64,000 nucleotides of DNA from Nitrobacter sp. NHB1 (GCF_036964665.1 NZ_JBAMDA010000001.1:3242652-3306651), one strand, 5' to 3'. Positions 25,115-35,363 are shown, numbered from the stretch's first letter. Program-made: numbers and translations. The notes: a model not told the origin generated them from the letters alone.

Positions 25115-28100
25115 CGTCCCGTTATGCCGAGCTCCAGGTCACGTCGCACTTCTCCTTCCTGCGGGGAGCGTCGTCCTGCGAGGAACTGTTCGCGCATGCC
25201 GCGTCGCTCGGCATCGAAGCGCTGGCGATAGTGGACCACAACAGCCTCGCCGGCATCGTGCGCGCCCATGAGGCCGCCAAGGTGGCCGGCGTGCGCCTGA
25301 TCGTCGGCTGCCGCCTCGATCTCGCCGACGGCATGTCCGTCCTGGTTTACCCGACAGACCGGCCGGCGTACTCACGGCTTTGCCGGTTGCTTTCAATCGG
25401 CAAGAAGCGCGGCGGTAAAGCGAAATGCATCTTGAACTGGGAAGATCTCGTCGACTGGTCCGAAGGCTTGATCGCCGTGCTTGTTCCGGACGTGGCTGAC
25501 GATGCCTGCGCGCTGCGGCTTTGTCGCCTGCGCGACACGTTCGGCGACCGCGCCTATATGGCGCTGACGCTGCGCCGGCGTCCGAACGACCAGATGCGAA
25601 TTCACGAACTGAACATTCTGGCGCAGCGTTTGCAGGTAACGGCGGTCGTCACCAACGACGTTCTGTTTCATGAACCTGCGCGCCGCATCCTGCAGGACGT
25701 CGTCACTTGCATCCGTCACAACGTCACGATTGATGAGGCCGGCTTTCGCCGCGAACGGCACGCGGACCGGTATCTGAAACCGCCCGACGAGATGACACGG
25801 CTGTTCTCGCGCTATCCGGAAGCGATCGCCCGCGCGACCGAAATTGCCGCCCGGTGCACCTTCAGCATGGACGAGCTTGCCTATCAGTATCCGGAAGAAC
25901 GGACCATGCCGGGCCTGACACCGCAGCAGGCGCTGGAGAAGCTGACCTGGAAGGGTGCGGCGGAGCGCTACCCGGAGGGCCTGCCCGACGAGGTCAGGCC
26001 CAAGCTCGAGCACGAACTGAGATTGATCGAGCGGCTGCAATATGCCCCATACTTCCTGACGGTGAACTCGATCGTCCGTTTCGCGCGGTCTAAGGACATC
26101 CTGTGTCAGGGCAGGGGGTCTGCCGCGAACTCCGCCGTCTGCTACGTGCTCGGCATCACCTCAATCGATCCGGAGCGCAACGATCTCCTGTTCGAGCGCT
26201 TCGTTTCCGAGGAGCGCCGCGAGCCGCCCGACATCGATGTCGACTTCGAGCATGAGCGCCGCGAGATCGTGATGCAGTGGGTGTTCGAGACCTACGGCCG
26301 CAACCATGCGGCGCTCTGCTCGACCGTCATCCGGTACCGCGCAAAAGGTGCGCTGCGCGACGTCGGCAAGGCGCTCGGACTGACCGAGGACCTGATCAAG
26401 CTGCTGTCGTCGCAGATCTGGGGTTGGTCGGAGGAAGGCGTCGAGCCCAAGCATGGCGAAGAACTCAATCTGAATCTCGACGACCGGCGGCTCAAGCTGG
26501 CAATCGTTCTCGCCCGTGAACTGATCGGGACGCCACGACATCTCTCGCAGCATCCGGGCGGCTTCGTTTTGACCCATGACCGCCTGGACGAACTGGTGCC
26601 GATCGAACCGGCGGCGATGCCCGACCGCCAAGTGATCGAATGGGACAAGGACGACATCGACGCCCTGAAGTTCATGAAGGTCGACTGCCTGGCACTTGGC
26701 ATGCTCACCTGCATGAAGCGCGCCTTCAACTTCCTGGCCGAAGCCAAGGGTATCGAACTGGATCTTGCGACGATCCCTTCCGAGGATCCTCGGACTTACG
26801 CCATGATCCGGAAGGCCGACACACTCGGCACCTTCCAGATCGAGAGCCGCGCCCAGATGGCGATGCTGCCACGGATGAAGCCCCGGACGTTCTACGATCT
26901 CGTCATCGAGGTCGCCATCGTCCGGCCAGGTCCGATCCAGGGCGACATGGTCCATCCTTATTTGCGCCGGCGTGAAGGCAAGGAACCGGTGGTGTTTCCG
27001 AAGCCCGAGCTTGAGAAAGTGCTCGGCAAGACGCTGGGTGTGCCTCTCTTCCAGGAGCAAGCCATGCGTGTCGCCATCGAATGCGCGGGCTTCACGCCGG
27101 GCGAAGCCGACCAGCTTCGCCGCGCCATGGCGACCTTTAAGTTCACCGGTGGCGTGTCCAAATTCAAGGACAAGCTCGTCGACGGCATGGTGGACCGCGG
27201 CTACGACAAGAAATTTGCCGAAAGGACTTTCAGCCAGCTCGAAGGTTTCGGGAGCTACGGATTTCCCGAGAGCCATGCTGCGTCTTTCGCGCTCATCGCC
27301 TACGCATCATCATGGATGAAGTGTTGGCATCCGGACGTGTTCTGCGCCGCGCTCTTGAACGCCCAGCCGATGGGATTCTACGCGCCTGCACAAATTGTTC
27401 GTGATGCGCGCGACCATGGCGTCGAAGTCCGGCCGGTCTGCATCAACGCCTCGCGGTGGGATTGCACGCTGGAGCCGATCGACGACGACGGATTCGCGGT
27501 CCGACTGGGGTTTCGGCAGGTGCGCGGACTATCAAACAAGAATGGTGCCGAGATCGTCGCCGCCCGTGCGGACCGGCCATTCGAATCCGTCGACGATCTC
27601 TGGCGCCGTGCGGATATCCCGGTTGCATCGCTGGTGCAGTTGGCGAAAGCCGATGCGATGAATGAATCGCTGGGGCTGGCACGGCGGGAGGCGCTGTGGG
27701 CGCTCAAAGCGCTGCGGGACGAACCGCTGGAATTGTTCGCCGCCGCCACGCAGCGGGAGGCCCGGACTATCCAGGAAGTTCGCGAGCCGACCGTGTCGTT
27801 GCGGCTGATGACGTCCGGAGGCGAGGTCGTCGAGGATTATCGGCACGTGGGCCTCACGCTGCGGCAACACCCGGCGAGCTTCTTGCGGGCGGACCTCTCA
27901 AGCCGTCGCATCGTTACCTGCGCCGCCGCGATGAACGCCCGCGACGGCAAGTGGCTGACGACCGCCGGCCTGGTGCTGGTGCGACAGAAGCCAGGGTCCG
28001 CCAAGGGCGTCATGTTCATCACGATTGAGGACGAGACCGGCGTTGCCAACCTGGTGATCTGGCCGTCGCTCTATGAACGCCAGCGCCGCATCATCCTTGC

Positions 28101-28374
28101 CGCAGGGATGATTGCCGTTCAGGGACGCATTCAGCGCGAGGGCGAGGTCGTGCACCTCGTCGCCAACAATCTCATGGATTTGTCCGCGGACCTCGCCGGC
28201 GTTGGAGACCGCGATGACGCATTCCCGCTATCGCACGGGCGCGGCGACGAATTCCATCACGGCAGTTCTGGGATTGACGCGCGCAGCGTGCCGAAGGGGC
28301 CGAGCCCCCGGGACATCTACGTGCCGGATCTGCTCATCGACAGCATTAAGGTGAAATCGCGGGATTTCCGGTAG
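25111..28374 (+). CDS. dnaE2: error-prone DNA polymerase DnaE2 (ImuC)
   Basis: The ~1087-residue C-family polymerase starts at ATG 25111 in the ATGA overlap with imuB. It has an N-terminal PHP domain ([38 protein letters not shown]), the palm with catalytic acids in [19 protein letters not shown], and the finger region. An OB-fold is near the C-terminus ([20 protein letters not shown]). The tail [20 protein letters not shown] is typical of DnaE2. It performs mutagenic translesion synthesis during the SOS response. The gene is full length with no frameshift seen. An IS481-like fragment begins 10 bases after the stop. Confidence 0.96.
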   Translation: MTSRYAELQVTSHFSFLRGASSCEELFAHAASLGIEALAIVDHNSLAGIVRAHEAAKVAGVRLIVGCRLDLADGMSVLVYPTDRPAYSRLCRLLSIGKKRGGKAKCILNWEDLVDWSEGLIAVLVPDVADDACALRLCRLRDTFGDRAYMALTLRRRPNDQMRIHELNILAQRLQVTAVVTNDVLFHEPARRILQDVVTCIRHNVTIDEAGFRRERHADRYLKPPDEMTRLFSRYPEAIARATEIAARCTFSMDELAYQYPEERTMPGLTPQQALEKLTWKGAAERYPEGLPDEVRPKLEHELRLIERLQYAPYFLTVNSIVRFARSKDILCQGRGSAANSAVCYVLGITSIDPERNDLLFERFVSEERREPPDIDVDFEHERREIVMQWVFETYGRNHAALCSTVIRYRAKGALRDVGKALGLTEDLIKLLSSQIWGWSEEGVEPKHGEELNLNLDDRRLKLAIVLARELIGTPRHLSQHPGGFVLTHDRLDELVPIEPAAMPDRQVIEWDKDDIDALKFMKVDCLALGMLTCMKRAFNFLAEAKGIELDLATIPSEDPRTYAMIRKADTLGTFQIESRAQMAMLPRMKPRTFYDLVIEVAIVRPGPIQGDMVHPYLRRREGKEPVVFPKPELEKVLGKTLGVPLFQEQAMRVAIECAGFTPGEADQLRRAMATFKFTGGVSKFKDKLVDGMVDRGYDKKFAERTFSQLEGFGSYGFPESHAASFALIAYASSWMKCWHPDVFCAALLNAQPMGFYAPAQIVRDARDHGVEVRPVCINASRWDCTLEPIDDDGFAVRLGFRQVRGLSNKNGAEIVAARADRPFESVDDLWRRADIPVASLVQLAKADAMNESLGLARREALWALKALRDEPLELFAAATQREARTIQEVREPTVSLRLMTSGGEVVEDYRHVGLTLRQHPASFLRADLSSRRIVTCAAAMNARDGKWLTTAGLVLVRQKPGSAKGVMFITIEDETGVANLVIWPSLYERQRRIILAAGMIAVQGRIQREGEVVHLVANNLMDLSADLAGVGDRDDAFPLSHGRGDEFHHGSSGIDARSVPKGPSPRDIYVPDLLIDSIKVKSRDFR

Positions 28375-28384
28375 CGGGGAGACG

Positions 28385-28757
28385 TGTCCCTGTCGCAAAC
28401 GCAATCCGGCTGGCGGTTGATCGAGAATTGGGCGATGCTGCTGCCCGCTGTTGGATTTGTGCAGACTGATCTTTGGAATGGTGATGGACCTGCTGCGGTC
28501 GCGAGTAGCGCTTGAGGCATGATGCACTGGCAATCGTCCGACCGGACACCGTGATCCGTTGGCATCGTGTCGGTTTCAGATTGTATTGGCGCTGGAAATC
28601 GAAGCATCGCTGCGGTCGACCGGCGGTGCCGTTGGAAATTCGCCGGCTGATCCGCGATGCCAATCCGTTGTGGGGAGCGCCGAGAATCCATGGTGAACTT
28701 CTCAAACTTGGCATCGAGATGGGCCAGACCAGCGTGGCCAAGCGCGAATGTCCTTGA
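28385..28757 (+). pseudogene. IS481-like element, 5' half with terminal repeat
   Basis: The fragment starts with TGTCCCTGTCGCAAAC and reads, with internal frame breaks, DALAIVRPDTVIRWHRVGF, RLYWRWKSKHRCGRPAVPLE and NPLWGAPRIHGELLKLGIEM, the front half of an integrase-core transposase. It ends at SVAK (about 28742), just short of the catalytic core, at the junction with a truncated permease gene. It belongs to the same family as the 3' half split at 43605-46690. Confidence 0.75.
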
Positions 28758-29124
28758 GTTCTTCGTCGGTCAGATGCTCAATTCCGACAAACGAATTCCG
28801 CGCCATACTCACCCGAATCAACTCGTCTAGTTTGACCTGAATAGCCGCACCATCTCGGTTTTGGGAGTTCTGAATCAAAAACACCATCAGGAACGTCACG
28901 ATGGTCGTGCCGGTGTTGATCACCAATTGCCAGGTGTCGGAGCATTCGAATAACGGGCCTGTAAACGCCCAAATCAAAACAAGCGCGACAGCGGCGACAA
29001 AGATTGGCGCGCGACCAGCCTGCCGCGACGCATTATTTGCGATCTCGCCGAAAAGCTGCGCGCTGCTGCTTTGTTTATCTTTGCTCCGCTCGTTTGCATG
29101 TTCTACACGCGATGCCCTGGCCAT
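28758..29124 (-). pseudogene. low-affinity iron permease-like membrane protein, 3'-truncated
   Basis: From ATG 29124 (MARASRVEHANER) about 120 residues resemble the FetP-type low-affinity iron permease family. It has two membrane segments, APIFVAAVALVLIWAFTGPL and WQLVINTGTTIVTFLMVFLI, then QNSQNRDGAAIQVKLDELIR and FVGIEHLTDEELKDIR. The end of the protein is replaced by IS481-like sequence at about 28750, so only the last ~15-25 residues are missing and some function cannot be excluded. The upstream region is bounded by IS4 insertion at 29204. Confidence 0.65.
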
Positions 29125-29203
29125 TTGGACTCCGTCAAGGCACTTGTTGCCTGACAGAATGACGCGGAGGAGGAACTCTTGTTCCAATAATCCTCTCTAA
29201 GGT

Positions 29204-30465
29204 CTCATGACTCCCCTCATTTTGGCGGACTCAGATGGGCCTGATTTGTCCGGCACCTCATGAGGATCGCGAATTGCATCCTTACGAGCCGCCACCATGA
29301 GCCGTCCGATCAAGCGCATTGATTTTGTTCACGACTTTCTCGCTGGAATCTTCGCCGATAACCTCCATGCCAAGCGCGTGGCGTCCTTGGCCAATGGTGC
29401 GCTCGGCGTCATGACGAGTGCATCGCTCGCAGTGTCGATCATCGGCCACTCGCTGGCCCAGGCGCGCGGTCTGCTTGGCAAGCACGCCATCAAGCAGGTT
29501 GACTGGCTGTTGAGCAATCAGGGCATTGTCGTGTGGGACATGTTCGCCGCCTGGGTGACCCAGATCGTCGGACAGCGAAAGGCGATTGTCGTCGCCATGG
29601 ACTGGACGGATTTTGACGCGGACGATCAGACGACGCTGGCGTTGAATCTCGTTTCCAACCACGGCCGGGCGACGCCATTGTTATGGCTGACCGTCCTGAA
29701 GGACGAACTGAAGGACAGCCGCAACGACTTCGAGGACCTTTGTCTGGCGCGCTTGGCAGAGAGTCTTCCCGATGGCGTCGCGGTGACCATCCTTGCTGAT
29801 CGAGGCTTCGGCGACACGAAGCTGTTCGGCTTTCTCGATACGTTGGGGTTCGATTACGTTATCCGCTTTCGCGGCAACATTCATGTTACGGCGGCCGATG
29901 GCGAGACGCGCGCCGCCGCCGCGTGGGTTGGCAAGGGCGGACGGGCGCGCAAGCTCGGCGCCGCCGAGGTCACGGCGGGTCGGCACAAGGTTGGGGCGGT
30001 CGTCTGTGTGCACGCCAGGGACTTGAAAGCGGCCTGGTGTCTGGCCGCCAGCAACGCTGAAGCGACGGCGCGCGAAATCACCAACCATTACGCCCGGCGC
30101 TGGACGATCGAGCCGGGGTTTCGCGACACCAAGGACCTTCGCTTCGGCATGGGGTTAGGCTTTCTTCGCATCGCCGATCCGCAACGCCGCGACAGGCTTC
30201 TTCTTTTGAACGCCTTCGCCATCGTGCTTTTGACGCTGCTCGGCGCAGCCGGCGAGAGCCTCGGTATGGATCGCCATCTCAAGGTCAACACCGCCAAGCG
30301 CCGAACTCATTCGCTGTTCCGCCAGGGATGCATGCTCTACGAGTTGATCCCAAACATGCCGGATGTCCGCCTGCGCCCGCTTGTCGCGCGGTTTAGCGAA
30401 TACATCAATCAACACGCCGCGCTAAATCAAACGTTCTCATGCGTGTGAATGAGGGGATACCTGAG
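29204..30465 (+). mobile_element. IS4-family element, copy A (1262 bp)
   Basis: The imperfect inverted ends CTCATGACTCCCCTCATT and CTCAGGTATCCCCTCATT (right end reverse-complemented) differ at three positions. The exact 9-bp direct repeat CTCTAAGGT flanks the element (29195-29203 and 30466-30474). It carries one transposase gene. It is almost identical to copy B at 48793-50054, with only scattered single-base differences. Confidence 0.93.
29297..30448 (+). CDS. IS4-family transposase (copy A)
   Basis: This 383-residue DDE transposase has Asp in IVVAMDWTDFDADDQTTLAL, Asp in TILADRGFGDTKLF, and Glu in the YREK-like YARRWTIEPGFRDTKDLRFG. The C-terminal end is SEYINQHAALNQTFSCV. It is intact and fills the element except for ~90 bases on the left. 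It differs from copy B at a handful of residues, for example GAAEV versus RDAEV. Confidence 0.95.
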   Translation: MSRPIKRIDFVHDFLAGIFADNLHAKRVASLANGALGVMTSASLAVSIIGHSLAQARGLLGKHAIKQVDWLLSNQGIVVWDMFAAWVTQIVGQRKAIVVAMDWTDFDADDQTTLALNLVSNHGRATPLLWLTVLKDELKDSRNDFEDLCLARLAESLPDGVAVTILADRGFGDTKLFGFLDTLGFDYVIRFRGNIHVTAADGETRAAAAWVGKGGRARKLGAAEVTAGRHKVGAVVCVHARDLKAAWCLAASNAEATAREITNHYARRWTIEPGFRDTKDLRFGMGLGFLRIADPQRRDRLLLLNAFAIVLLTLLGAAGESLGMDRHLKVNTAKRRTHSLFRQGCMLYELIPNMPDVRLRPLVARFSEYINQHAALNQTFSCV

Positions 30466-30480
30466 CTCTAAGGTGTAAAC

Positions 30481-30655
30481 CGGCGCTGAACAAAGCCCTT
30501 GAAACTTTCAGCAGTGACTCCTCGTGAGAAGCAACGAAATCTACGTCGGAATGGGTCACTATCAGCGCCGATCCTATCCGCCTTTTTCGATTGTCTTTAT
30601 GACGTTACTGCCGGCACCTGCAGTGATCTGACCCCTTTGCCGATTCACAGTTAGG
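30481..30655 (+). repeat. ~170-bp direct repeat, unit 1
   Basis: This begins CGGCGCTGAACAAAGCCC and includes GTGAGAAG.AACG.AATCTAC, TTTTTCGATTGTCTT.ATG and GCCGATTCA. It matches 35496-35672 in the same orientation with roughly 80% identity by eye. The two units bracket the stress-protein operon and brkB. It is probably a relic of an insertion-sequence end or a MITE-like element; no coding content was seen. Confidence 0.6.
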
Positions 30656-30744
30656 CGCTCGATCCGGCAGATGGCCCGGCGTAAACTTGTCCCTGAGATG
30701 CTGGCCGCACTTTGGCGCTTGCTCCCGGTCGATGTCGTTTTAAG

Positions 30745-31455
30745 TTACGCGCTTGCCTTCTCACGGGCTGCATTGATCGCGGAGCGGGCAGTCTCGGGCA
30801 GCCGATCTACGGCTTCCGATCCGATGTCACCAAGTTCGGCTTTTAGCGAGTCGGAAGCCTCCCGCACGCTTTGCGAGACCGCTCCGGCACGCGTCTTCAG
30901 GTCCTCTTTGACGCGGTCACCGAGTTCACCGAGCCATTCATTTTCGAGATCCGACGCAGTGAACGCACCTGCGACGGCAACACCGACCGCCAAACCTATG
31001 GCGCCGAGCACCAGCGGCTGTCTCTCGAGCAGATCGGAAAGGGAGGATTGGACCTTCGCTATGGTCTCCTTCTGGGGAAGCGTCTCGGCCGCCTTGCTGA
31101 AACTCTCGCGTGCGTAAGTGACCCCTTCTCCGAACCGATCTTTGATCGCGTTTGCGGCACCGGATGCCACCTCGGATGCCGCGCTGGTGGCCTCGCGCAC
31201 CGTATGGCCGTCATGCTGCAATGATCCATGGTCTATTTCCGGAACGGTCGGCGGACTGTTTGTGAATTCGGGCGCGCTCGACCGCAGATCGGCACCAATA
31301 TCGGCGAATGGTGCGGTTGCCGCGCTTACCGAATTTGCCGCGGTCTTCAGCCTCTCGTTTCCAATCAAGAGCCATAGCGCGCCGCCGCCGATCAGCGCGG
31401 CAGAAATCGGATTTTCGCGAACCGATACCGTCAGATTGTTCAGAAAACTGCTCAT
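30745..31455 (-). CDS. hypothetical protein with repeated amphipathic helices
   Basis: The 236 residues have an N-terminal hydrophobic stretch (ISAALIGGGALWLLIG), a long Ala/Ser/Glu-rich middle and a second hydrophobic segment (VLGAIGLAVGVAVAGAF). The C-terminus is helical and charged (DRVKEDLKTRAGAVSQSVRE). This composition is typical of alphaproteobacterial stress-induced membrane-associated proteins, but I recognise no named family. It is the last gene of a four-gene operon; its ATG overlaps the holin-family stop by 4 bases. Confidence 0.7.
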   Translation of the reverse strand: MSSFLNNLTVSVRENPISAALIGGGALWLLIGNERLKTAANSVSAATAPFADIGADLRSSAPEFTNSPPTVPEIDHGSLQHDGHTVREATSAASEVASGAANAIKDRFGEGVTYARESFSKAAETLPQKETIAKVQSSLSDLLERQPLVLGAIGLAVGVAVAGAFTASDLENEWLGELGDRVKEDLKTRAGAVSQSVREASDSLKAELGDIGSEAVDRLPETARSAINAAREKASA

Positions 31456-31850
31456 CGCACCATGTCCTTCACGGTCGCCTTGTCCTTCTCGAGCTGACCC
31501 ATCGTTTCACGAGGCGCCAAGTTGCGCGGGTCCAGCCGGTTCAAGCCAACGGCAAACAACACGCCGGCAATCGCTGCGGCAACCACCGCGGAGACAAGGT
31601 ATGAAATCGGCGGCGACCAGCCGGCCGCCATCAAGACGGCCGAGAGCGCAAACAGGGCCATGACGAGCGCGGGAATGACCAGGACCGCTCCCGCCGCCAA
31701 AAGACCAACCGCCCAACCGACCCGCTGGACCTTCTCGCCTAGCTCGACCTTGGCAAGTTCGACTTCGTTCTGGAAAAGTTTGGCGAACTGCGAAAGCGCA
31801 TCGCCGAGAAGGGTTGAGATCGTCCCGAGATCGGATTGGGTGCTCATCAC
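31452..31850 (-). CDS. phage-holin-superfamily (3_6) membrane protein
   Basis: The protein has 132 residues. An N-terminal amphipathic helix (FQNEVELAKVELGEKVQRV) is followed by two membrane segments (AVGLLAAGAVLVIPALVMAL and ISYLVSAVVAAAIAGVLFAV) and the tail RETMGQLEKDKATVKDMVR. This matches Phage_holin_3_6 (Actino/alphaproteobacterial holin-like) proteins, which are chromosomal membrane proteins and not necessarily lysis factors. It overlaps both neighbours by 4 bases. Confidence 0.8.
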   Translation of the reverse strand: MMSTQSDLGTISTLLGDALSQFAKLFQNEVELAKVELGEKVQRVGWAVGLLAAGAVLVIPALVMALFALSAVLMAAGWSPPISYLVSAVVAAAIAGVLFAVGLNRLDPRNLAPRETMGQLEKDKATVKDMVR

Positions 31851-32386
31851 GCGTCCTCCTCGTGTGAGGATATGGTGTGTTTTCCTGAAGCTCTAAAGAA
31901 ACGCACTGCTGCGAAGCCGGCGAGCACCGACAGTCCGAGGAAGGCGGCCGGCTGCCGCTTCGCGAAGTCGGAGGCCCCGTCCACGAGATCGCGGAAGGTC
32001 CCGTTGCGAATCTTCTCGGCAGCATCTTCCACGTAGTCGGCGCCGGAATTGATGCCGCGCGCGGCAAACGGCGCGTCGTTGTCGAATGCATGGGCGGCTT
32101 GCCGAATGTTCCCGGCAAGCCGGCCTATGAAGTCCGCACCGGAGCGCTGCTGCTCCTCGGCCTTGTCCTGGAACCGATCCGCAGCTTCTTCCGCCACCTC
32201 CGCAGCGGCGTCGGAGGCCTCCTTGAACTTGTCGCGCGCGACATCCGTTGACGCCCGCAGCGCATCGCTCGCGCGCTGCCTGACTTCGGCGCCTGCATCA
32301 GCGACTTGGTTCTTCAGACTTTGGGAGGAAGTCGAGTCTTGGCCCTGAGAAGCGCCTTCTCGGATATGCATATCAAATTCGCTCAT
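31847..32386 (-). CDS. hypothetical protein, coiled-coil with C-terminal membrane helix
   Basis: The protein has 179 residues. The first ~100 are Ala/Asp/Arg/Glu-rich predicted helix (DALRASTDVARDKFKEASDA), then FIGRLAGNIRQAAHAFDNDA, then FAKRQPAAFLGLSVLAGFAA, a single C-terminal membrane segment. It resembles nutrient-deprivation or general-stress proteins next to the holin-like family. It is coupled to both neighbours by 4-base overlaps. Confidence 0.7.
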   Translation of the reverse strand: MSEFDMHIREGASQGQDSTSSQSLKNQVADAGAEVRQRASDALRASTDVARDKFKEASDAAAEVAEEAADRFQDKAEEQQRSGADFIGRLAGNIRQAAHAFDNDAPFAARGINSGADYVEDAAEKIRNGTFRDLVDGASDFAKRQPAAFLGLSVLAGFAAVRFFRASGKHTISSHEEDA

Positions 32387-33384
32387 GATGGGTTCTCTTT
32401 GGTTTGAGAAGGATTGAATGCCGCGGATACGATGTCGTCGGCTGCTTCCTTCAGTCTTTCGGACACATCTCGCGTCATGTCGTCGGCGGATTTGCCGAGA
32501 TCCGCCTGGGACACGCTCTTTGCGGCGGCATCGGCCGCCGACAGCACCGCATCCTTGGCATTTTCGAATCCGGATTGGACGGCCTTGCCAGCCGCGCGCT
32601 TTACGCCGCCACTCGCCTTGCCGAGGACTCCGGCCTCCGCCCGGGTGTCGGGGAGGGAAGCCGCAATGATCGCGCCGATCGCAACTCCCAGACCGGCGAT
32701 CAGGGCGGCATTGTCGCCGATCATCTGCTGGGCGGTTTCCGGGGCCGCGTTAGCCTTGTCGCGTGCGGTCGAGCGAACCTGCTCGATCTTGCCTTTCGCG
32801 GTTTCCGAGGCGGCATCCAGGCCGGCCTTCACTCTGTCGGTGGTCCGCGCCGCCCGGTCAGTCATAGCGTCGGCCGCTCCGGCCGCCCTAGCTTGAGCCT
32901 CGCTTACCCGGTCGGTGGCCCGGCGCCCTATCTGGGAGGCCGCGTCAACCGCATCCTCGCCGAAAGATTGAACGCGCCCGGCGGCTTCACCTGCCATTTC
33001 CTTGACCGTTTCCACCGCCGGAGCGGCCGCGCCCGCTGCGCGGGCGCGCATCGACTTCGAAGTCAGGGCAAGGCCTGCGCCCATCATCAGCAGAGGAAGT
33101 GGAAATCCCCGTGCCAGCCGCAGCGCGGGCACCGCAACCGCACTCCCGGCGGCGATTGCCTGCATCGGATGTTCCATGACCTGCTGCTTGAACGCATCAA
33201 GCCAACTATGGGTTTTTCGGCTGACGAACTCGGAGACCTCCGACTTGATCCCTTGCGGTGAAACCTTGTAGCGCAGGTCTTCCGCCGTGTCGGTGATCTG
33301 CTCCCTTAGCCGATCGACCGTCGCCGCGAGCTCGGCCCGGTTACGCTCGGACTCGGATCTTAATTCCTCAAGGGATCGTGTCAT
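32383..33384 (-). CDS. DUF3618-type membrane/helical protein
   Basis: The start is placed at ATG 33384 (MTRSLEELRSESERNRAELA), the usual opening of DUF3618 proteins; open frame continues upstream to 33705 but is less typical. The 333 residues include the DUF3618 N-terminal coiled coil (LAATVDRLREQITDTAEDLR) and a hydrophobic patch (RLARGFPLPLLMMGAGLALT). Long apolipophorin-like amphipathic repeats follow (DRVKAGLDAASETAKGKIEQ), then a second hydrophobic segment (ALIAGLGVAIGAIIAASLPD). It is first in the four-gene operon. Confidence 0.75.
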   Translation of the reverse strand: MTRSLEELRSESERNRAELAATVDRLREQITDTAEDLRYKVSPQGIKSEVSEFVSRKTHSWLDAFKQQVMEHPMQAIAAGSAVAVPALRLARGFPLPLLMMGAGLALTSKSMRARAAGAAAPAVETVKEMAGEAAGRVQSFGEDAVDAASQIGRRATDRVSEAQARAAGAADAMTDRAARTTDRVKAGLDAASETAKGKIEQVRSTARDKANAAPETAQQMIGDNAALIAGLGVAIGAIIAASLPDTRAEAGVLGKASGGVKRAAGKAVQSGFENAKDAVLSAADAAAKSVSQADLGKSADDMTRDVSERLKEAADDIVSAAFNPSQTKENPS

Positions 33385-33416
33385 GGCCGTCACCGCCTTA
33401 TCGTTTGTTTGAAGCG

Positions 33417-33441
33417 AACTCCCGCTCTGGTGAATCGTTCC
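33417..33441 (-). promoter_or_regulatory. candidate EcfG-type stress promoter (weak)
   Basis: Reading the minus strand, GGAAC is followed after 17 bases by GTTC, ending about 33 bases before ATG 33384. The alphaproteobacterial general-stress sigma factor uses GGAAC-N18/19-GTT, so the spacing is one base short. It is suggested because the downstream genes look stress-related. Confidence 0.25.
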
Positions 33442-33824
33442 TCCGCGAGCCTGGCGGTCGGCGGGACACGCACTCTCCGCGATGGCTTTGATAGCTCGGC
33501 GGTATCGGGGATCACGCTGCGCCGCTTGCATGACGGGAGGAGCTTCGAAGGACTGGTAACGGCGGCATATCAAGATTAAGACGGGTCGACCGTGCAGCCG
33601 AACTTCCAATACATTATTAGCCATCCGGCGGTGGCGCGGTTCCTTCCGTCGGCCACTGGCCGGGAAGCGACTCCGGAGCACATCGGTTTTTGGTCTGCAG
33701 ACCACTTTGAGGTTCTAGAACTCAGAAACATTAGCATCAGTTGTTACGATGCTCGAAACCGTCGCTCGCTCCAAAGGTACGGAACTCCGCCTCGGGAATG
33801 CGATTAGCATGGCCGGAGGAGTTC

Positions 33825-34904
33825 ATGATTGAAACCGGAAACGGACCGGGCGGACAGTCCCGGGGCGGGGGGTGGCGTATCGCTGCTGCACTTGGTCTGT
33901 TGATGACGGCCATTGTCGCCGGTCGGCACGCACCTGCGCAAAAGGAGGTCCCCTCGCGAAGAAAGGAGGCGAGCCGGGATGCTTCGACAGCCCCTCTAAC
34001 GACCGAAGGCAACAATCCTGGCCGCTCGGCGACGACGCCCTCGGAGATACCGGCCCGGGGCTGGAAGGACATCCTGTTGAGCGTTTACGCCAACATGTCC
34101 AATCACCGCATCCTGGCATTGGCTGCCGGCATGACCTACTACTCCCTGCTCGCGATTTTTCCGGCGCTGGCTGCCTTGGTTGCCATCTACGGCCTGTTCT
34201 CGGATCCTAGTACAATTGCAAAACATCTCGATCAGGTCTCCGGGTTTATTCCGAGCGGTGCCATCGATGTGGCGCGCGAGCAGCTCACCCGCGTCGCTTC
34301 GAAGGGCAATCAGACGCTGGGCCTGACTTTTTTGATCGGCCTGGCCGTCTCCCTGTGGAGCGCCAATGCCGCGATGAAGTCGCTGTTCGACACACTCAAC
34401 ATCGTTTACGGCGAGAAGGAAACGCGCGGGCTTGTCAAGCTGAACGCGCGGTCGCTGGCGTTCACTATGACCGCCATATTGTTCGCTCTCGCCGCCCTCG
34501 GTGCTATCGTGGTCTTGCCGGTCGTCCTGACCTACGTTGGACTCTCGAACTTCGCCGACCTTCTCGTCCGGCTCGCGCGATGGCCCGCGATGTTCGTTGG
34601 CCTGGCGCTGGCGCTGGCGCTAATCTACCGCTTCGGCCCCGACCGCGAGGCGCCACGGTGGCGATGGATCACGTGGGGTAGCGCGGTCGCGACGATCCTT
34701 TGGCTCGTCGCATCGGCCCTGTTCTCCTGGTACGCAGCCGATTTCGGTAAATTCAACGAGACCTACGGCTCGCTTGGCGCGGTTATCGGCTTCATGACCT
34801 GGCTGTGGATCTCCGCGATTGTGATCCTGTTCGGGGCGGAACTCGACGCGGAGATGGAGCATGAGACCACCTGCGACACCACAACGGCAGACCAAAATCG
34901 ATGA
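33825..34904 (+). CDS. YihY/BrkB-family inner-membrane protein
   Basis: The start is placed at ATG 33825, which follows GGAGG at a 5-base spacing. The 359-residue protein has several membrane segments, among them AGMTYYSLLAIFPALAALVA, GLTFLIGLAVSLWSANAAMK, LAFTMTAILFALAALGAIVV and AVIGFMTWLWISAIVILFGA. The signature GAELDAEMEHET lies near the end. This matches the BrkB/YihY family, whose function is poorly defined. The N-terminal ~75 residues are an extra non-conserved part. It is divergent from the DUF3618 operon across a 440-base gap (33385-33824) in which I see only the weak promoter candidate. Confidence 0.88.
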   Translation: MIETGNGPGGQSRGGGWRIAAALGLLMTAIVAGRHAPAQKEVPSRRKEASRDASTAPLTTEGNNPGRSATTPSEIPARGWKDILLSVYANMSNHRILALAAGMTYYSLLAIFPALAALVAIYGLFSDPSTIAKHLDQVSGFIPSGAIDVAREQLTRVASKGNQTLGLTFLIGLAVSLWSANAAMKSLFDTLNIVYGEKETRGLVKLNARSLAFTMTAILFALAALGAIVVLPVVLTYVGLSNFADLLVRLARWPAMFVGLALALALIYRFGPDREAPRWRWITWGSAVATILWLVASALFSWYAADFGKFNETYGSLGAVIGFMTWLWISAIVILFGAELDAEMEHETTCDTTTADQNR

Positions 34905-35363
34905 CACGCGCGGCGCCAAGGTGCCGACGCCCGCCTTGCGAAAGAAAGCGGTTGTGAGAAGCTGATAAAACCTGCAACATGAACACCTCGGATCGTTTTG
35001 TCTCCTTCGCCTGATCTGTGCGCGCCCACCGTGCGGCCAAGCGCTCCGCTTCACCTGGAGCCTCAGCTTTGTGCTGATAAACACGTGTGCTTGTCCTTGA
35101 GTCCATCAAGGACAACCGGGATGACCACATAGGAGCACCGTGTGAAACACCGCATAACTTCACTTCACCTCGGGGTGCTGGCTGCAAACCCAACCGCGTT
35201 TCTGATTGTGAAAATTTGTGCGGCGCTTTGGCTTGGTCTTCGAACGAGCGTCGTTCGCCCGGCACGCCATGACGACCTTGGCGACTTGGGTGATGACGTG
35301 ATTATCCAACGGTCCGAGAACCGAGACAGACAGGCCATACATGCTAAGAGTCGGTTTCGAAAT
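34905..35363. other. 459-bp stretch without a convincing gene
   Basis: This lies between the BrkB-family gene and an IS5 fragment. Short frames exist on both strands, but none has a recognisable domain, a good ribosome site or codon bias like its neighbours. No tRNA or strong hairpin was seen. It may contain decayed coding DNA. Confidence 0.4.

Noticed and set aside
26161..27276. 371-codon minus-strand frame
   Set aside because: It is antisense to the dnaE2 catalytic region.
33781..33824. GGAAC upstream of the BrkB-family gene as an EcfG promoter
   Set aside because: No GTT element at the required distance.
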